Shown piece by piece: positions 37,348-47,227 of a stretch of 64,000 nucleotides of DNA. A program made the translations under genes and the position numbers. The stretch spans positions 310,001 through 374,000 of the forward strand of contig JASNYH010000003.1 in assembly GCA_048500255.1 (NCBI GenBank). Reading direction: 5' to 3'. The notes beneath the pieces were generated by a model. The model saw only the letters and a program-made list of their open reading frames with translations. It had not been told where the DNA came from and searched no databases. This DNA comes from JAMHWF01 sp048500255. Its GTDB lineage: Bacteria > Pseudomonadota > Gammaproteobacteria > Burkholderiales > Burkholderiaceae_C. Every line of letters begins with the position of its first letter. Within the stretch, counting starts at the first letter, position 1.

Positions 37348-37937
37348 GCGACGCTGCTGCCCGCCAGCGGATCGACGCCGGCCTCGCGCAGCAGTTCGCA
37401 AGTGCGGATCAGCGGCAGCCCGATCAGCGCCGTGGGGTCGTCGCAACGCACGGCGCGCAGCAGCGCGATGCCCAACGCCTCGGCCTTGGCAGCACCGGCG
37501 CAGTCGTAGGGCTGTTCGGCGCGCAGGTAGCGCTCGATCTCGGCGTCGCCGAGGGCGCGGAACTCCACCGTCACGGGCACGACGGCCGCGCACTCGAACG
37601 CCGGCGCCGTGCGCACGACGGCCACGCCGGTGTGGAAGACGACGCCGCGCCCGCTCATCGCGCGCAGCTGCTCGCGCGCGCGCTCGTGCGTGCCCGGCTT
37701 GCCGATCGCGCGGCCGGCCAGTTCGGCCACCTGGTCCGACCCGATGACGACGGCCGCGGGGTGGCGCGCCGCGACGGCGCGCGCCTTGGCCAGTGCGAGG
37801 CGCTGCGCCGTCGCCGCCGGCGCCTCGCCGGCGAGCGCCGCCTCGTCGACCTGCGGCGATTCGACGATGAACGGCAGGCGCAGGCGCGACAGCAACTCGC
37901 GGCGGTAGCGCGAGGTCGAGGCGAGGATCAGGGACAT
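37344..37937 (-). CDS. Maf-like nucleotide pyrophosphatase (YceF type)
   Basis: A 197-residue Maf/HAM1-fold enzyme that hydrolyses non-canonical or modified nucleoside triphosphates. Motifs: LILASTSRYRRELLSRL, ESPQVDEAAL, VIGSDQVAE and KPGTHERAREQL. The ESPxVDE pattern points to the YceF subgroup (m7GTP pyrophosphatase), which fits its place next to yceD and rpmF. The ATG at 37937 starts directly on the first strand and is preferred to one at 37964. It is divergent from yceD with 49 bases between starts. Confidence 0.9.
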   Translation of the reverse strand: MSLILASTSRYRRELLSRLRLPFIVESPQVDEAALAGEAPAATAQRLALAKARAVAARHPAAVVIGSDQVAELAGRAIGKPGTHERAREQLRAMSGRGVVFHTGVAVVRTAPAFECAAVVPVTVEFRALGDAEIERYLRAEQPYDCAGAAKAEALGIALLRAVRCDDPTALIGLPLIRTCELLREAGVDPLAGSSVA

Positions 37938-37986
37938 GGCGCGCATTGTCCCTCGGCAGCGCAAAGCGGGCCGTACACTGGCCTCG

Positions 37987-38556
37987 ATGACGACGCGCTC
38001 CCGCCCTCCTGACGCCCGGCGCCTCGACGTCGAAGCCTTCGCCCGGGAGGCCGCGCAGCTCGACGGCCGCTGGGCGCTTACCGAGATGTCGCGCGTGCTC
38101 GACGCCTGCCATCCCGAAGCCGCCGCACCCGGTGCTGAAGTGCGCTGGCACGCGCGCGGCGAGGCGCGCGCGCTGCGCAGCGGTGGCGCCGAGATCTGGC
38201 TGCACCTGACGATCGACGCGCCGCTCGTGCTGGTATGCCAGCGCTGCCTCGGGCCGGCGGCGAGTCCGCTGCACGTCGAGCGCGCGCTGCACTTCGTCGC
38301 TGGCGAGAACGAGGCGGCGCGGCTCGATGCCGAGAGCGAGGACGACGTGCTCGAGTTGACGCGCGCGCTCGACCTGCAGGCGCTGGCCGAGGACGAACTG
38401 CTGCTCGCGCTGCCGCTGGTGCCGCGCCACGACGCCTGCCCGCCCGACGCGCCGGCACGCTACGAACCGCGTGACGGGCAGGGCGCGGCCGACGAGAAAC
38501 CGCAGCCCTTCGCGGCCTTGGCGGCGCTGAAGCGCGGCCCGCGCGCGCCGCATTGA
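37987..38556 (+). CDS. yceD: YceD family protein (DUF177)
   Basis: A 189-residue protein. The central VCQRCLGP with a later DACPPDAPARY block, and the acidic run ENEAARLDAESEDD, match the DUF177/YceD family. YceD is always encoded just before rpmF and is linked to 23S rRNA processing or large-subunit assembly. The ATG at 37987 is preferred to an upstream one at 37936, which would overlap the maf gene start. Confidence 0.87.
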   Translation: MTTRSRPPDARRLDVEAFAREAAQLDGRWALTEMSRVLDACHPEAAAPGAEVRWHARGEARALRSGGAEIWLHLTIDAPLVLVCQRCLGPAASPLHVERALHFVAGENEAARLDAESEDDVLELTRALDLQALAEDELLLALPLVPRHDACPPDAPARYEPRDGQGAADEKPQPFAALAALKRGPRAPH

Positions 38557-38597
38557 GCACGGGTAGGGCTCTGCCCGGTCACGCGGGGGTGCCATGT

Positions 38598-38603
38598 TAG
38601 AAT
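38598..38603 (+). promoter_or_regulatory. candidate -10 box before rpmF
   Basis: TAGAAT, preceded by T, in the 137-base gap between yceD and rpmF; 90 bases before the rpmF ATG. Could give rpmF-plsX-fab genes their own promoter. Confidence 0.4.
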
Positions 38604-38693
38604 GCCCGGCTTTCGGGTGCCCGGACCGCAGTATCGGGGGCCTGCATCCCCAACGCCCCGCTCGCGTCCCAGGAGCCCCAGGAGTTACCAGCC

Positions 38694-38876
38694 ATGGCCG
38701 TTCAGCAGAACAAGAAGTCGCCGTCCAAGCGCGGCATGCACCGTTCGCACAATGCCCTGGTGAATCCGGGCACGGCGATCGAGCCCACGACGGGCGAGAC
38801 GCATCTGCGCCACCACATCAGCCCGACCGGTTTCTACCGCGGGCGCAAAGTCCTCAAGACGAAGGCCGACGCCTGA
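38694..38876 (+). CDS. rpmF: 50S ribosomal protein L32
   Basis: A 60-residue basic ribosomal protein, [20 protein letters not shown] at the start, ending in [18 protein letters not shown]. It lacks the four zinc-binding cysteines seen in some L32 proteins, as usual in this group. AGGAG is well placed before the ATG. It leads the fatty acid synthesis cluster. Confidence 0.97.
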   Translation: MAVQQNKKSPSKRGMHRSHNALVNPGTAIEPTTGETHLRHHISPTGFYRGRKVLKTKADA

Positions 38877-38898
38877 TCGCAGGCGTTCGCTGACCGAC

Positions 38899-39987
38899 AT
38901 GTCGGTCCCGGAGGCGCTGACCACCGTACGCATCGCCGTCGACTGCATGGGCGGCGATCACGGGCCGGCGGTCACGCTGCCGGCCTGTCGCGCCTTTCTC
39001 GAGGGCCATCCGCACGCCGAACTGCTGCTCGTCGGCCGCGCCGAGGCGCTCGCCGAGGCCGCGGCTTGGCCGCGCTGCCGCGTCGTGGCGGCCAGCGAGG
39101 TCGTCACGATGGACGACCCGATCGAGGTCGCGCTGCGCCGCAAGAAGGATTCGTCGATGCGCGTCGCGATCGGCCAGCTCAAGGCCTCCGGCGACGCGCG
39201 GCCAGCGGCCGACGCCTGCGTGTCGGCGGGCAACACCGGCGCGCTGATGGCCGTGGCGCGCTATCTGCTCAAGACGCTCGACGGCATCGACCGGCCGGCG
39301 ATCGCCACCGTGATGCCCAATCGCCACGACCGCTACACGACGGTGCTCGACCTCGGCGCCAACGTCGACTGCACGCCCGCGCACCTGCTGCAGTTCGCCG
39401 TGATGGGCAGCGCGCTCGTCGCCGCCGTCGAGGGGCGCGAGAACCCGAGCGTGGGCCTGCTGAACATCGGCGAAGAGGCGATCAAGGGCAGCGAGACCAT
39501 CAAGCGCGCCGCCGAGTTGCTGCGCGAGGCGGCCGATCATGGCCACCTGAACTTTCACGGCAACGTCGAGGGCAACGACATCTTCAGGGGCACGACGGAC
39601 ATCGTCGTGTGCGACGGCTTCGTCGGCAACGTGCTGCTCAAGACGTCGGAGGGTCTGGCGTCGATGCTCACCGACTTTATCCGCCAGGAGTTCACGCGCA
39701 ACCTCTGGACCCGGCTGGCCGCCGTCGTCGCGCTGCCCGTGCTCAAGCACTTCAAGCAGCGTGTCGACCCGCGCCGCTACAACGGCGCGGCGCTGCTCGG
39801 CCTGCGTGGTCTGGTGTTCAAGAGCCACGGCTCGGCCGACGCCTACGCCTTCGAGCAGGCGCTCAACCGCGCCTGCGACGCCGCGCGCAACCGCCTGCTC
39901 GACCGCGTGCACGACCGCATCCTCGAGACCCTGCAAGCCCTGCCGACCGCCGACGAGCCGGTCGCCGGCGTCGCCCAAGCCGCATGA
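38899..39987 (+). CDS. plsX: phosphate acyltransferase PlsX
   Basis: A 362-residue enzyme that converts acyl-ACP to acyl-phosphate, the first step of phospholipid synthesis in the PlsX/PlsY route. Family signatures: [50 protein letters not shown] and [17 protein letters not shown]. It lies 22 bases after rpmF and its stop overlaps the fabH ATG (ATGA). Confidence 0.97.
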   Translation: MSVPEALTTVRIAVDCMGGDHGPAVTLPACRAFLEGHPHAELLLVGRAEALAEAAAWPRCRVVAASEVVTMDDPIEVALRRKKDSSMRVAIGQLKASGDARPAADACVSAGNTGALMAVARYLLKTLDGIDRPAIATVMPNRHDRYTTVLDLGANVDCTPAHLLQFAVMGSALVAAVEGRENPSVGLLNIGEEAIKGSETIKRAAELLREAADHGHLNFHGNVEGNDIFRGTTDIVVCDGFVGNVLLKTSEGLASMLTDFIRQEFTRNLWTRLAAVVALPVLKHFKQRVDPRRYNGAALLGLRGLVFKSHGSADAYAFEQALNRACDAARNRLLDRVHDRILETLQALPTADEPVAGVAQAA

Positions 39988-40973
39988 ACACGACCCCGGC
40001 GCGCCACGCGCGCATCACTGGCACCGGCAGCTTCCTGCCCGAGCGCCGCGTCACCAACGCCGACCTCGCCGCCGAGCTCGGCGCGCGCGGCATCGAGACC
40101 AGCGACGACTGGATCGTCGAGCGCACCGGCATCCGCGCGCGCTACTTCGCGGCGCCCGATGTCACTTCGAGCGACCTCGCCGTCGAGGCGGCGCGCCGTG
40201 CGCTCGCCGCAGCCGGCCGCGACGCGAGCCAGGTCGACCTGATCGTCGTTGCCACGTCGACGCCCGACATGGTGTTCCCGTCGACCGCGTGCATCGTGCA
40301 GCACAAGCTGGGCGTCGCGGGCTGTCCGGCGTTCGACCTGCAGGCGGTCTGCTCTGGATTCGTCTATGCGCTGAGCGTCGCCGACTCGATGATCCGTACC
40401 GGCGCGGCGCGCTGCGCCCTCCTCATCGGCGCCGAGGTCTTCTCGCGCATCCTCGACTTCGACGACCGCACGACGTGCGTGTTGTTCGGCGACGGCGCCG
40501 GCGCCGTCGTGCTCGAGGCGAGCGACACGCCCGGCATCCTGGCCAGCGCGCTGCACGCCGACGGGCGCCACGTCGACATCCTGTGCACGCCGGGCACCGT
40601 GTCGGGCGGCGCCGTGCTCGGCGATCCGCGCCTCAGGATGGACGGCCAGGCGGTGTTCAAGCTGGCCGTCGGCGTGCTCGACAGCGTGGCGCGCGAAGTG
40701 CTCGACAAGGCCGGCCGCGACGCCGCCGACATCGACTGGCTGATTCCGCACCAGGCCAACATCCGCATCATGCAGAGCACGGCCAGGAAGCTGCGGTTGC
40801 CGGCCGACAAGCTCGTCGTTACCGTCGACGAGCACGGCAACACCTCCGCCGCCTCGATCCCGCTGGCGCTCGATGCCGCCGTGCGCGGCGGCAAGGTCCG
40901 GCCGGGCGACACCGTGATGCTCGAGGGCGTCGGCGGCGGCTTCACCTGGGGCGCGGTGCTGCTCGATTACTGA
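39984..40973 (+). CDS. fabH: beta-ketoacyl-ACP synthase III
   Basis: A 329-residue condensing enzyme that starts fatty acid synthesis from acetyl-CoA and malonyl-ACP. The catalytic residues are visible: Cys in [12 protein letters not shown], His in [10 protein letters not shown] and Asn in [31 protein letters not shown] is the normal N-terminus. Coupled to plsX by a four-base overlap. Confidence 0.97.
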   Translation: MNTTPARHARITGTGSFLPERRVTNADLAAELGARGIETSDDWIVERTGIRARYFAAPDVTSSDLAVEAARRALAAAGRDASQVDLIVVATSTPDMVFPSTACIVQHKLGVAGCPAFDLQAVCSGFVYALSVADSMIRTGAARCALLIGAEVFSRILDFDDRTTCVLFGDGAGAVVLEASDTPGILASALHADGRHVDILCTPGTVSGGAVLGDPRLRMDGQAVFKLAVGVLDSVAREVLDKAGRDAADIDWLIPHQANIRIMQSTARKLRLPADKLVVTVDEHGNTSAASIPLALDAAVRGGKVRPGDTVMLEGVGGGFTWGAVLLDY

Positions 40974-41014
40974 CGCACCGACCCGCGGCAACGACAACCA
41001 CAGCAGTCAGCGCG

Positions 41015-41956
41015 ATGACGACTCCCTTTGCATTCGTGTTCCCGGGCCAGGGCTCGCAGGCCGTCGGCATGCTCGACGCTTGGGGCGATCATCCCGTCGT
41101 GCGGCAGACGCTGGCCGAGGCGGCCGATGCGCTGCACGAGGACATCGGCGCGCTGATCCACGCCGGCCCCAAGGAGCAGCTCGACCTGACGACGAACACG
41201 CAGCCCGTGATGCTGACTGCCGGCATCGCCTGCTACCGCGCCTGGGTGGCCGACACCGGCCTGCTTCCGCACGCCGTCGCCGGACATTCGCTGGGCGAAT
41301 ACACGGCGCTCGTCGCCGCCGGCGCGCTGACGCTGGCCGCCGCGCTGCCGCTGGTGCGGCTGCGCGCGCAGGCAATGCAGGACGCGGTGCCGGTGGGCGC
41401 TGGCGCGATGGCGGCAATCCTCGGCCTCGACGCCGAGGCGGTGCGCGCCGGCTGCGCCGAGGCCGAGCGCGCCAGCGGCGAGGTGGTGGCGGCGGCCAAC
41501 TTCAACGACGCCCGCCAGACCGTCATCTCGGGCAGCAAGGCCGGCGTCGACAAGGCCTGCGAGATCCTCAAGGCGGCGGGCGCCAAGCGCGCGCTGCCGC
41601 TGCCCGTGTCGGCACCGTTCCACTGCAGCCTGATGAAGCCCGCCGCCGAGCGGCTGCGGCAGGCGCTGGCCGGCATCGAGATCGCCGCGCCCGGCATCCC
41701 CGTCGTCAACAACGTCGACGTGGCCGTCGTGACGGCGCCCGATGCGATCCGCGATGCGCTCTACCGCCAGGCCTACGGCGCCGTGCGCTGGGTCGAGGTC
41801 GTGCAGGCGATTCGCGCGCGCCGCATCGCGCGCATTTTCGAATGCGGCCCCGGCAAGGTGCTGACCGGCATGGTCAAGCGCATCGAGGCCGACGCCGTCG
41901 CGCTGCCGGTGTACGACCCGGCGACGCTGGCCGAGGCGAGGGCAGCGCTGGCATGA
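41015..41956 (+). CDS. fabD: malonyl-CoA:ACP transacylase
   Basis: A 313-residue acyltransferase. The nucleophile Ser is in VAGHSLGEYTAL, and the catalytic His is in SAPFHCSLMKPA. FVFPGQGSQAVGML is the typical start. It loads malonyl groups on ACP. The ATG at 41015 lies 41 bases after fabH, and its stop overlaps fabG. Confidence 0.97.
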   Translation: MTTPFAFVFPGQGSQAVGMLDAWGDHPVVRQTLAEAADALHEDIGALIHAGPKEQLDLTTNTQPVMLTAGIACYRAWVADTGLLPHAVAGHSLGEYTALVAAGALTLAAALPLVRLRAQAMQDAVPVGAGAMAAILGLDAEAVRAGCAEAERASGEVVAAANFNDARQTVISGSKAGVDKACEILKAAGAKRALPLPVSAPFHCSLMKPAAERLRQALAGIEIAAPGIPVVNNVDVAVVTAPDAIRDALYRQAYGAVRWVEVVQAIRARRIARIFECGPGKVLTGMVKRIEADAVALPVYDPATLAEARAALA

Positions 41957-42705
41957 GCGACGTAACGTTGATCGCCGGCCAGGTCGCCCTCGTCACCGGC
42001 GCATCGCGCGGCATCGGCCGGGCGATCGCGCTGGCGCTGGCCGGTCGAGGCTGCAAGGTCGTCGGCACGGCCACCACGGAGGCAGGCGCGCAGGCGATCG
42101 GTACCGCGCTGGCGGGCTTCGCCGGCTGCCGCGGCATCGCGCTCGATGTCAACGACGCGGCCGGCGTCGAGGCGGCGGTCGACGCCATCGTCAAGGAGCA
42201 CGGCGCGCTGCACGTGCTCGTCAACAACGCCGGCATCACGCGCGACGGCCTGGCGATGCGCATGAAGGACGCCGACTGGGACGCCGTGCTCGACACCAAC
42301 CTGAAGGCCGTGTTCCGCGCCAGCCGCGCCGTGATGCGCTCGATGATGAAGCAGCGCTACGGGCGCATCGTCAACATCACGTCGGTGGTCGGCGCGATGG
42401 GCAATGCGGGGCAGGCCAACTACGCCGCCGCCAAGGCCGGCGTCGCCGGCATGACGCGGGCGCTCGCTCGCGAGCTGGCCAGCCGCGGCGTGACGGTCAA
42501 CTGCGTCGCGCCGGGCTTCATCGCCACCGACATGACGGACGCGCTGCCCGAGGCGCAGAAGACGGCGCTGCTCGCGCAGATCCCGCTCGGGCGCCTCGGC
42601 ACGCCGGATGACGTGGCGGAGGCCGTGTGCTTCCTCGCGTCGCCGCAGGCCGGCTACATCACCGGCACCGAACTGCACGTCAACGGCGGCATGGTCATGA
42701 GCTGA
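41953..42705 (+). CDS. fabG: 3-oxoacyl-ACP reductase
   Basis: A 250-residue classical SDR using NADPH. Motifs: [49 protein letters not shown] (Ser and YxxxK triad) and [11 protein letters not shown]. It reduces beta-ketoacyl-ACP in elongation. ATGA overlap with fabD. Confidence 0.97.
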   Translation: MSDVTLIAGQVALVTGASRGIGRAIALALAGRGCKVVGTATTEAGAQAIGTALAGFAGCRGIALDVNDAAGVEAAVDAIVKEHGALHVLVNNAGITRDGLAMRMKDADWDAVLDTNLKAVFRASRAVMRSMMKQRYGRIVNITSVVGAMGNAGQANYAAAKAGVAGMTRALARELASRGVTVNCVAPGFIATDMTDALPEAQKTALLAQIPLGRLGTPDDVAEAVCFLASPQAGYITGTELHVNGGMVMS

Positions 42706-42781
42706 TCGAGCCGTCGGAGGCCGCCGGATGGGCCCGTCCGGCTGGGGTGCGAAGCGAGCGGGGGCTCGCAGGCACTGGCCG

Positions 42782-42819
42782 TAGAATCCCGGGCTGTCCA
42801 GCAAACCCTCCTGGAGGAG
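42782..42819 (+). promoter_or_regulatory. candidate acpP promoter and ribosome binding site
   Basis: A TAGAAT box at 42782-42787 and a strong GGAGGAG at 42813-42819, just before the acpP ATG. acpP is normally made at far higher levels than its neighbours, so an own promoter is expected. Confidence 0.5.
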
Positions 42820-42821
42820 TC

Positions 42822-43061
42822 ATGAGCGATATCGAAGCCCGCGTCAAGAAAATCATCGCCGAGCAGCTCGGCGTGCCCGAGTCCGATGTGACCAACGAGA
42901 AGGCTTTCGTCGCCGACCTGGGCGCGGATTCGCTCGACACCGTCGAGCTCGTGATGGCGCTCGAGGACGAGTTCGGTATCGAGATTCCCGACGAGGAGGC
43001 CGAGAAGATCACGACGGTGCAGCTGGCGATCGACTACGCCGTCAGCCACCAGAAGGCCTGA
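42822..43061 (+). CDS. acpP: acyl carrier protein
   Basis: A 79-residue acidic protein. The phosphopantetheine attachment Ser lies in [16 protein letters not shown]. The rest ([31 protein letters not shown]) is near consensus. AcpS encoded at 55686 would activate it. Strong ribosome binding site just upstream. Confidence 0.98.
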   Translation: MSDIEARVKKIIAEQLGVPESDVTNEKAFVADLGADSLDTVELVMALEDEFGIEIPDEEAEKITTVQLAIDYAVSHQKA

Positions 43062-43099
43062 GCGCGCAGGCAGCCGTCCCGCAACGTCAGCAGTCGCAC

Positions 43100-44344
43100 A
43101 TGTCCCGTCGCCGCGTCGTCGTCACCGGACTCGGACTCGTCAGCCCCGTGGGCAATACGGTCGCCGAGGGTTGGGCCAACTTGCTCGCAGGCCGTTCCGG
43201 CATCGACACCATCACGAAGTTCGACACCACGGGCTTCAGCTGCAACATCGCCGGCGAGGTGAAGGGCTTCAACGTCGAGGACTACATCCCCGGCAAGGAA
43301 GCGCGCCACATGGACACCTTCATCCACTACGGGATGGCGGCGTCGATCCAGGCCGTGCGCGACGCCGGGCTGCCGACCAACGAGGCGCTGTCGGAGGCGC
43401 AGGCCGAGCGCATCGGCTGCATCGTCGGCTCGGGCATCGGCGGGCTGCCGCTGATCGAGCAGACGCAGATCGACCTGTCGGCGCGCGGCCCGCGGCGCGT
43501 CTCGCCGTTCTTCGTGCCGGCGTCGATCATCAACATGATCTCGGGCCACGTGTCGATCCGCTTCGGCTTCACCGGGCCGAACCTGGCGATCGTCACGGCG
43601 TGCACCACGGGCCTGCACTGCATCGGCGAGGCGGGTCGCCTGATCGAGTACGGCGACGCAGACGTGATGGTCGCCGGCGGTGCCGAGGCGACGGTGTCGC
43701 CGCTGGGCGTCGGCGGCTTCGCCGCAGCGCGCGCGCTATCGGTGCGAAACGACGATCCCAAGACGGCGTCGCGCCCGTGGGACAAGGACCGCGACGGCTT
43801 CGTGCTCGGCGAGGGCGCGGGCGTCGTCGTGCTCGAGGAATACGAGCACGCCCGCCAGCGCGGCGCGAAGATCTATGCCGAACTGGCCGGCTTCGGCATG
43901 GGCGCCGACGCCTTCCACATGACGGCGCCCAACGTCGACGGGCCCAAGCGCTCGATGAAGGCGGCGCTGCGCAATGCCGGCATCGAGCCGGGCCAGGTGC
44001 AGTACCTCAACGCCCACGGCACATCGACGCCGCTGGGCGACCTGAACGAGACGAACGCGATCAAACTCGCCTTCGGCGACCATGCGAAGAAACTGGTCGT
44101 CAACTCGACGAAGTCGATGACGGGCCATTTGCTGGGCGGCGCCGGCGGCATCGAATCGGTGTTCACCGTGCTGGCGGTGCACCATCAGGTGTCGCCGCCG
44201 ACGATCAACATCTTCAGCCAGGATCCCGAGTGCGATCTCGACTACTGCGCCAACACGGCGCGCGAGATGAAGATCGACATCGCGTTGAAGAACAACTTCG
44301 GCTTCGGCGGCACCAACGGCACGCTGGTGTTCAGGCGCGTCTGA
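43100..44344 (+). CDS. fabF: beta-ketoacyl-ACP synthase II
   Basis: A 414-residue condensing enzyme that elongates acyl-ACP and controls the temperature-dependent unsaturated fatty acid level. Catalytic Cys is in VTACTTGLHCIGEA, the two His in NAHGTSTPLGD and KSMTGHLLGGAGG. VVVTGLGLVSPVGNTV opens the protein. It ends the fab cluster, 38 bases after acpP. Confidence 0.97.
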   Translation: MSRRRVVVTGLGLVSPVGNTVAEGWANLLAGRSGIDTITKFDTTGFSCNIAGEVKGFNVEDYIPGKEARHMDTFIHYGMAASIQAVRDAGLPTNEALSEAQAERIGCIVGSGIGGLPLIEQTQIDLSARGPRRVSPFFVPASIINMISGHVSIRFGFTGPNLAIVTACTTGLHCIGEAGRLIEYGDADVMVAGGAEATVSPLGVGGFAAARALSVRNDDPKTASRPWDKDRDGFVLGEGAGVVVLEEYEHARQRGAKIYAELAGFGMGADAFHMTAPNVDGPKRSMKAALRNAGIEPGQVQYLNAHGTSTPLGDLNETNAIKLAFGDHAKKLVVNSTKSMTGHLLGGAGGIESVFTVLAVHHQVSPPTINIFSQDPECDLDYCANTAREMKIDIALKNNFGFGGTNGTLVFRRV

Positions 44345-44360
44345 GCCGCCGCCGCGCCCG

Positions 44361-44810
44361 ATGCGCGCCCCGAGTTTCCCGCCCTGCCTGATCGAGCGTC
44401 GCGGCGCGTGGCGGTGGGGCGTCGTCGCGCTGACGGGCGCGGCTGGGGCTTCGATGGCGCTCTGGCTTGCAGCCCTTTTCGGCACGGCGGCCGGGGCCTC
44501 GGCGGTGTCGACCGCGGCAGCCGCGCTGGCGGCTGCTGTGGCGGCGGTGCGCGCCACGCGACTCGGGCCGCTGGAACTCGGCTTCGACGGTCTGCAGTGG
44601 TCGCTGGAGGGCTGCGGCGCCGTCGGCCGCGTCGACGTCGTGATCGATCTCGGTTCGTGGATGTTGCTGCGCCACGTGTCGCAGGACGCGCGCGGGCGCG
44701 TGCACTGGCTGCCGGTGTCGCGAGCGCGACTCGGTGCGCGCTGGCATGCGCTGCGCTGCGCTGCCTGCGCCGGCGCGCCGCAGGCTGCGGGCGGCGGCCA
44801 AGCCGCATGA
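44361..44810 (+). CDS. hypothetical membrane protein between fabF and rpoE
   Basis: A 149-residue protein with two close hydrophobic segments (about residues 20-44 and 46-64), then a soluble part with LELGFDGLQWSLEG and DLGSWMLLRHVSQDARGRVHWLPVSR. This layout resembles the small hypothetical membrane proteins often found just before rpoE in betaproteobacteria, and loosely the YgfX (toxin CptA) type, but I cannot confirm a family. It overlaps rpoE by four bases, so it is probably co-expressed with the sigma-E operon. Confidence 0.65.
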   Translation: MRAPSFPPCLIERRGAWRWGVVALTGAAGASMALWLAALFGTAAGASAVSTAAAALAAAVAAVRATRLGPLELGFDGLQWSLEGCGAVGRVDVVIDLGSWMLLRHVSQDARGRVHWLPVSRARLGARWHALRCAACAGAPQAAGGGQAA

Positions 44811-45415
44811 CGGCTGCCGATGTCGACGCCGCACTCGTCGAGCGCGTCAAGCGCGGCGACGCTCGCGCCTTCGAGATGCTGGTCGTCAAGTACCAGCGGC
44901 GCATCGAGCGGCTGATCGGGCGCATGGTGCGCGACACCGACCTCGTACCCGACATCGCGCAGGAGACATTCATCCGCGCTTATCGCGCGCTGCCGCAGTT
45001 TCGCGGCGAGAGCGCGTTCTACACGTGGTTGTATCGCATCGCCGTCAACACGGCCAAGAAGACCTTGGTCGAGCTCAAGCGCGACCCGCTCGTGTCGGAG
45101 ACGGCGCTCGCGTCGCGCGACGAGGAGGACGAAACTTCCCGCATCGAGAACGAACTAAGCGACGGTGAGACCCCCGACGCGGTGCTGGCCAGCAAGGAGA
45201 TTGCGGCCGCCGTCAACGCGTCGATCGAAGCCCTGTCGGAAGACTTGCGTCAGGCGGTGACGCTGCGCGAAATCGAAGGGCTGAGCTATGAAGAGATTGC
45301 GCAAGTGATGAACTGTCCGATCGGCACCGTGCGTTCGAGGATCTTTCGTGCCCGCGAAGCGATCGCGGCGCGTTTGCGGCCCCTGCTGGACACGCGCGAG
45401 GGCAAGCGCTGGTAG
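44807..45415 (+). CDS. rpoE: RNA polymerase sigma-E factor
   Basis: A 202-residue ECF sigma factor. Region 2 contains DIAQETFIRAYRALPQFRGE and FYTWLYRIAVNTAKK; region 4 has LREIEGLSYEEIAQVMNCP and IGTVRSRIFRAREAI, all close to RpoE/AlgU. It directs the envelope-stress response and is held by the anti-sigma factor encoded next. ATG at 44807 overlaps the upstream gene (ATGA). Likely regulated by its own product at a promoter not identified here. Confidence 0.96.
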   Translation: MTAADVDAALVERVKRGDARAFEMLVVKYQRRIERLIGRMVRDTDLVPDIAQETFIRAYRALPQFRGESAFYTWLYRIAVNTAKKTLVELKRDPLVSETALASRDEEDETSRIENELSDGETPDAVLASKEIAAAVNASIEALSEDLRQAVTLREIEGLSYEEIAQVMNCPIGTVRSRIFRAREAIAARLRPLLDTREGKRW

Positions 45416-45446
45416 GGCGGGCGTGCAACGGCAGGCGGAGCAGGCG

Positions 45447-46106
45447 ATGACGCAGCGATCGGAACACCAGGGCGGCGCGCTCGAGCGCCTGTCGGAATTG
45501 GTCGATGGGGAGGCCGATGCCGCCGCCGTCGCGCGCGTGTGCGCTGCCTGGTCCGACGACGCCTCGCTGCGCGAGGCTTGGCATGCTTGGCACCTGATCG
45601 GCGACGCGCTGCGCTCCGACGACCTGGCGTCGTCGGCGTTGCACGACGCCGCCTTCTTGCGGGCGGTGCGCGAGCGGCTGGCGCACGAGCCCGTCGTCTT
45701 CGCGCCGCAGCGTCGCGAGCCGGACGCCATGCCTGCGCCAGTGGCTGCCGTGGCGGGCGCGGCGCCGCGCCGCACGCGCCGCTGGAGCGCGCCGATCGCC
45801 GTTGCCGCCGGCTTCGTCGCCGTGGCGGGTGCGCTGCTCGTCACGCAGTCGCCACAGACGCAGTCGGGCCCGGCGCTGGCCAGCGGCTCGACAGCGGCCG
45901 ACGTACGCAACGTGGCCGCGCTGCCGGCGCTGGCCGCCGATGCCGCGGCCGAGCCGCAGGTCGTGTCGGCCGGCGATCGCCTGATTCGCGATGCGCGTCT
46001 GGACCGCTATCTGGCGGCGCACAAGCAGTTCAGCGGCAGCTCGGCGCTCGGCGTGCCGTCGGGCTTCCTGCGCAGCGCGACCAGCGCCGAAGTGCCGCAG
46101 CGCTGA
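45447..46106 (+). CDS. rseA: anti-sigma-E factor RseA/MucA
   Basis: A 219-residue single-span membrane protein. The N-terminal sigma-binding part reads LERLSELVDGEADAAAVARV and WHAWHLIGDALRSDDLA, typical of RseA; one membrane segment (PIAVAAGFVAVAGALLV, about residues 115-131) precedes a periplasmic tail with DARLDRYLAAHKQFS. It sequesters RpoE until cleaved by DegS/RseP-type proteases. ATG at 45447 follows an AGG-rich site; an upstream extension at 45348 overlaps rpoE and is unlikely. Confidence 0.9.
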   Translation: MTQRSEHQGGALERLSELVDGEADAAAVARVCAAWSDDASLREAWHAWHLIGDALRSDDLASSALHDAAFLRAVRERLAHEPVVFAPQRREPDAMPAPVAAVAGAAPRRTRRWSAPIAVAAGFVAVAGALLVTQSPQTQSGPALASGSTAADVRNVAALPALAADAAAEPQVVSAGDRLIRDARLDRYLAAHKQFSGSSALGVPSGFLRSATSAEVPQR

Positions 46107-46108
46107 CC

Positions 46109-47146
46109 ATGGTGGCGCGCTCGCTGTCCAGACTGGCCGTGGCGTGCGCGTGTGCCGCGCTCGCATCGCCCGCGCTGCAGGCGCAGGCGCCGGCCGCCGC
46201 CGCCGCGCCGGCTGCCACGCTCGGTGCCGGCGAGGTGCGCGCCTGGCTGCTGCGCATCCACGAGGCGGCGAGTCGCCGCAACTTCCAGGGCACGTTCGTC
46301 GTCAGCGCGGGCGGCACGGTCGCGAGCTCGCGCATCGCCCACTACTGCGACGGCAGCAACCAGTACGAGCGCGTCGAGGCGCTCGACGGCGAGATGCGGC
46401 GCGTGTACCGCCTCAACAGCACGGTGCACACGCTGTGGCCGCAATGGCGAGTCGCCGTCGTCGAGCGGCGTGACTCGCTCGGCGCCTTTCCGGCGTTGTT
46501 GCACGAGGGCGACCATGCGATCGTCGACCACTACGACGTGCGCTCGATCGGCCTCGACCGCGTCGCCGGCCACGAGGCGCAGGTGCTGCTACTGACGCCG
46601 CGCGACCCCTACCGCTTCGGCCACCGCCTGTGGGCCGAGCGCGAGACCGGTCTGCTGCTGCGCGCCGAAGTGCTCGGCGAGCGTAGCGAGGTGCTCGAAG
46701 CGGCGGCGTTCTCCGACGTGTCGGTCGGTGTCAAGGCGCAGTCGGGCAGCGTGCGCCAGGGCATGGCGCGGCTCGACGGCTACCGCGTCGTGCGGCCGCT
46801 GCTGGTCGCGACGCGCCTGGAGGACGAGGGCTGGGCGCTGCGCCCGCCGGTCGCCGGATTCCTGCCGGTCAGCTGCGTGCGCCGGCCGCTCGACGCCGTC
46901 GGCCCGGCCGTTGCCGAAGCGGCGCCCGAGGTCGTGCAGGCGATCTATTCCGATGGCCTGACCCACGTCTCGCTGTTCATCGAGCCTTACGATGCCGCGC
47001 GGCACGGCAAGGCGATGCAGACGGCGATCGGCGCGACGCACACCGTGATGCGCCGGCAGGGCGACTGGTGGGTCACCGCCGTCGGCGACGTTCCCGCGGC
47101 CACGCTGAAGCTGTTCGTCGGCGCGCTGGAGCGCCGCAAGCCGTGA
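46109..47146 (+). CDS. rseB: sigma-E regulatory protein RseB/MucB
   Basis: A 345-residue periplasmic protein with a signal peptide (residues 1-25, ALQAQA). The MucB/RseB_N lipid-sensing domain starts at WLLRIHEAASRRNFQGTFVV, and the C-terminal domain has YSDGLTHVSLFIEPYD and TVMRRQGDWWVTAVGDVP. It binds RseA and shields it from DegS until lipid or LPS signals appear. Separated from rseA by two bases. Confidence 0.92.
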   Translation: MVARSLSRLAVACACAALASPALQAQAPAAAAAPAATLGAGEVRAWLLRIHEAASRRNFQGTFVVSAGGTVASSRIAHYCDGSNQYERVEALDGEMRRVYRLNSTVHTLWPQWRVAVVERRDSLGAFPALLHEGDHAIVDHYDVRSIGLDRVAGHEAQVLLLTPRDPYRFGHRLWAERETGLLLRAEVLGERSEVLEAAAFSDVSVGVKAQSGSVRQGMARLDGYRVVRPLLVATRLEDEGWALRPPVAGFLPVSCVRRPLDAVGPAVAEAAPEVVQAIYSDGLTHVSLFIEPYDAARHGKAMQTAIGATHTVMRRQGDWWVTAVGDVPAATLKLFVGALERRKP

Positions 47147-47227
47147 TGCGGCGTGCGCGCGGCGCTGCGGCATCGTGCGGCCGGCCGCCGTGCAGTTTTC
47201 TTGCTTGATCGTCAACGAGGTCCAACG

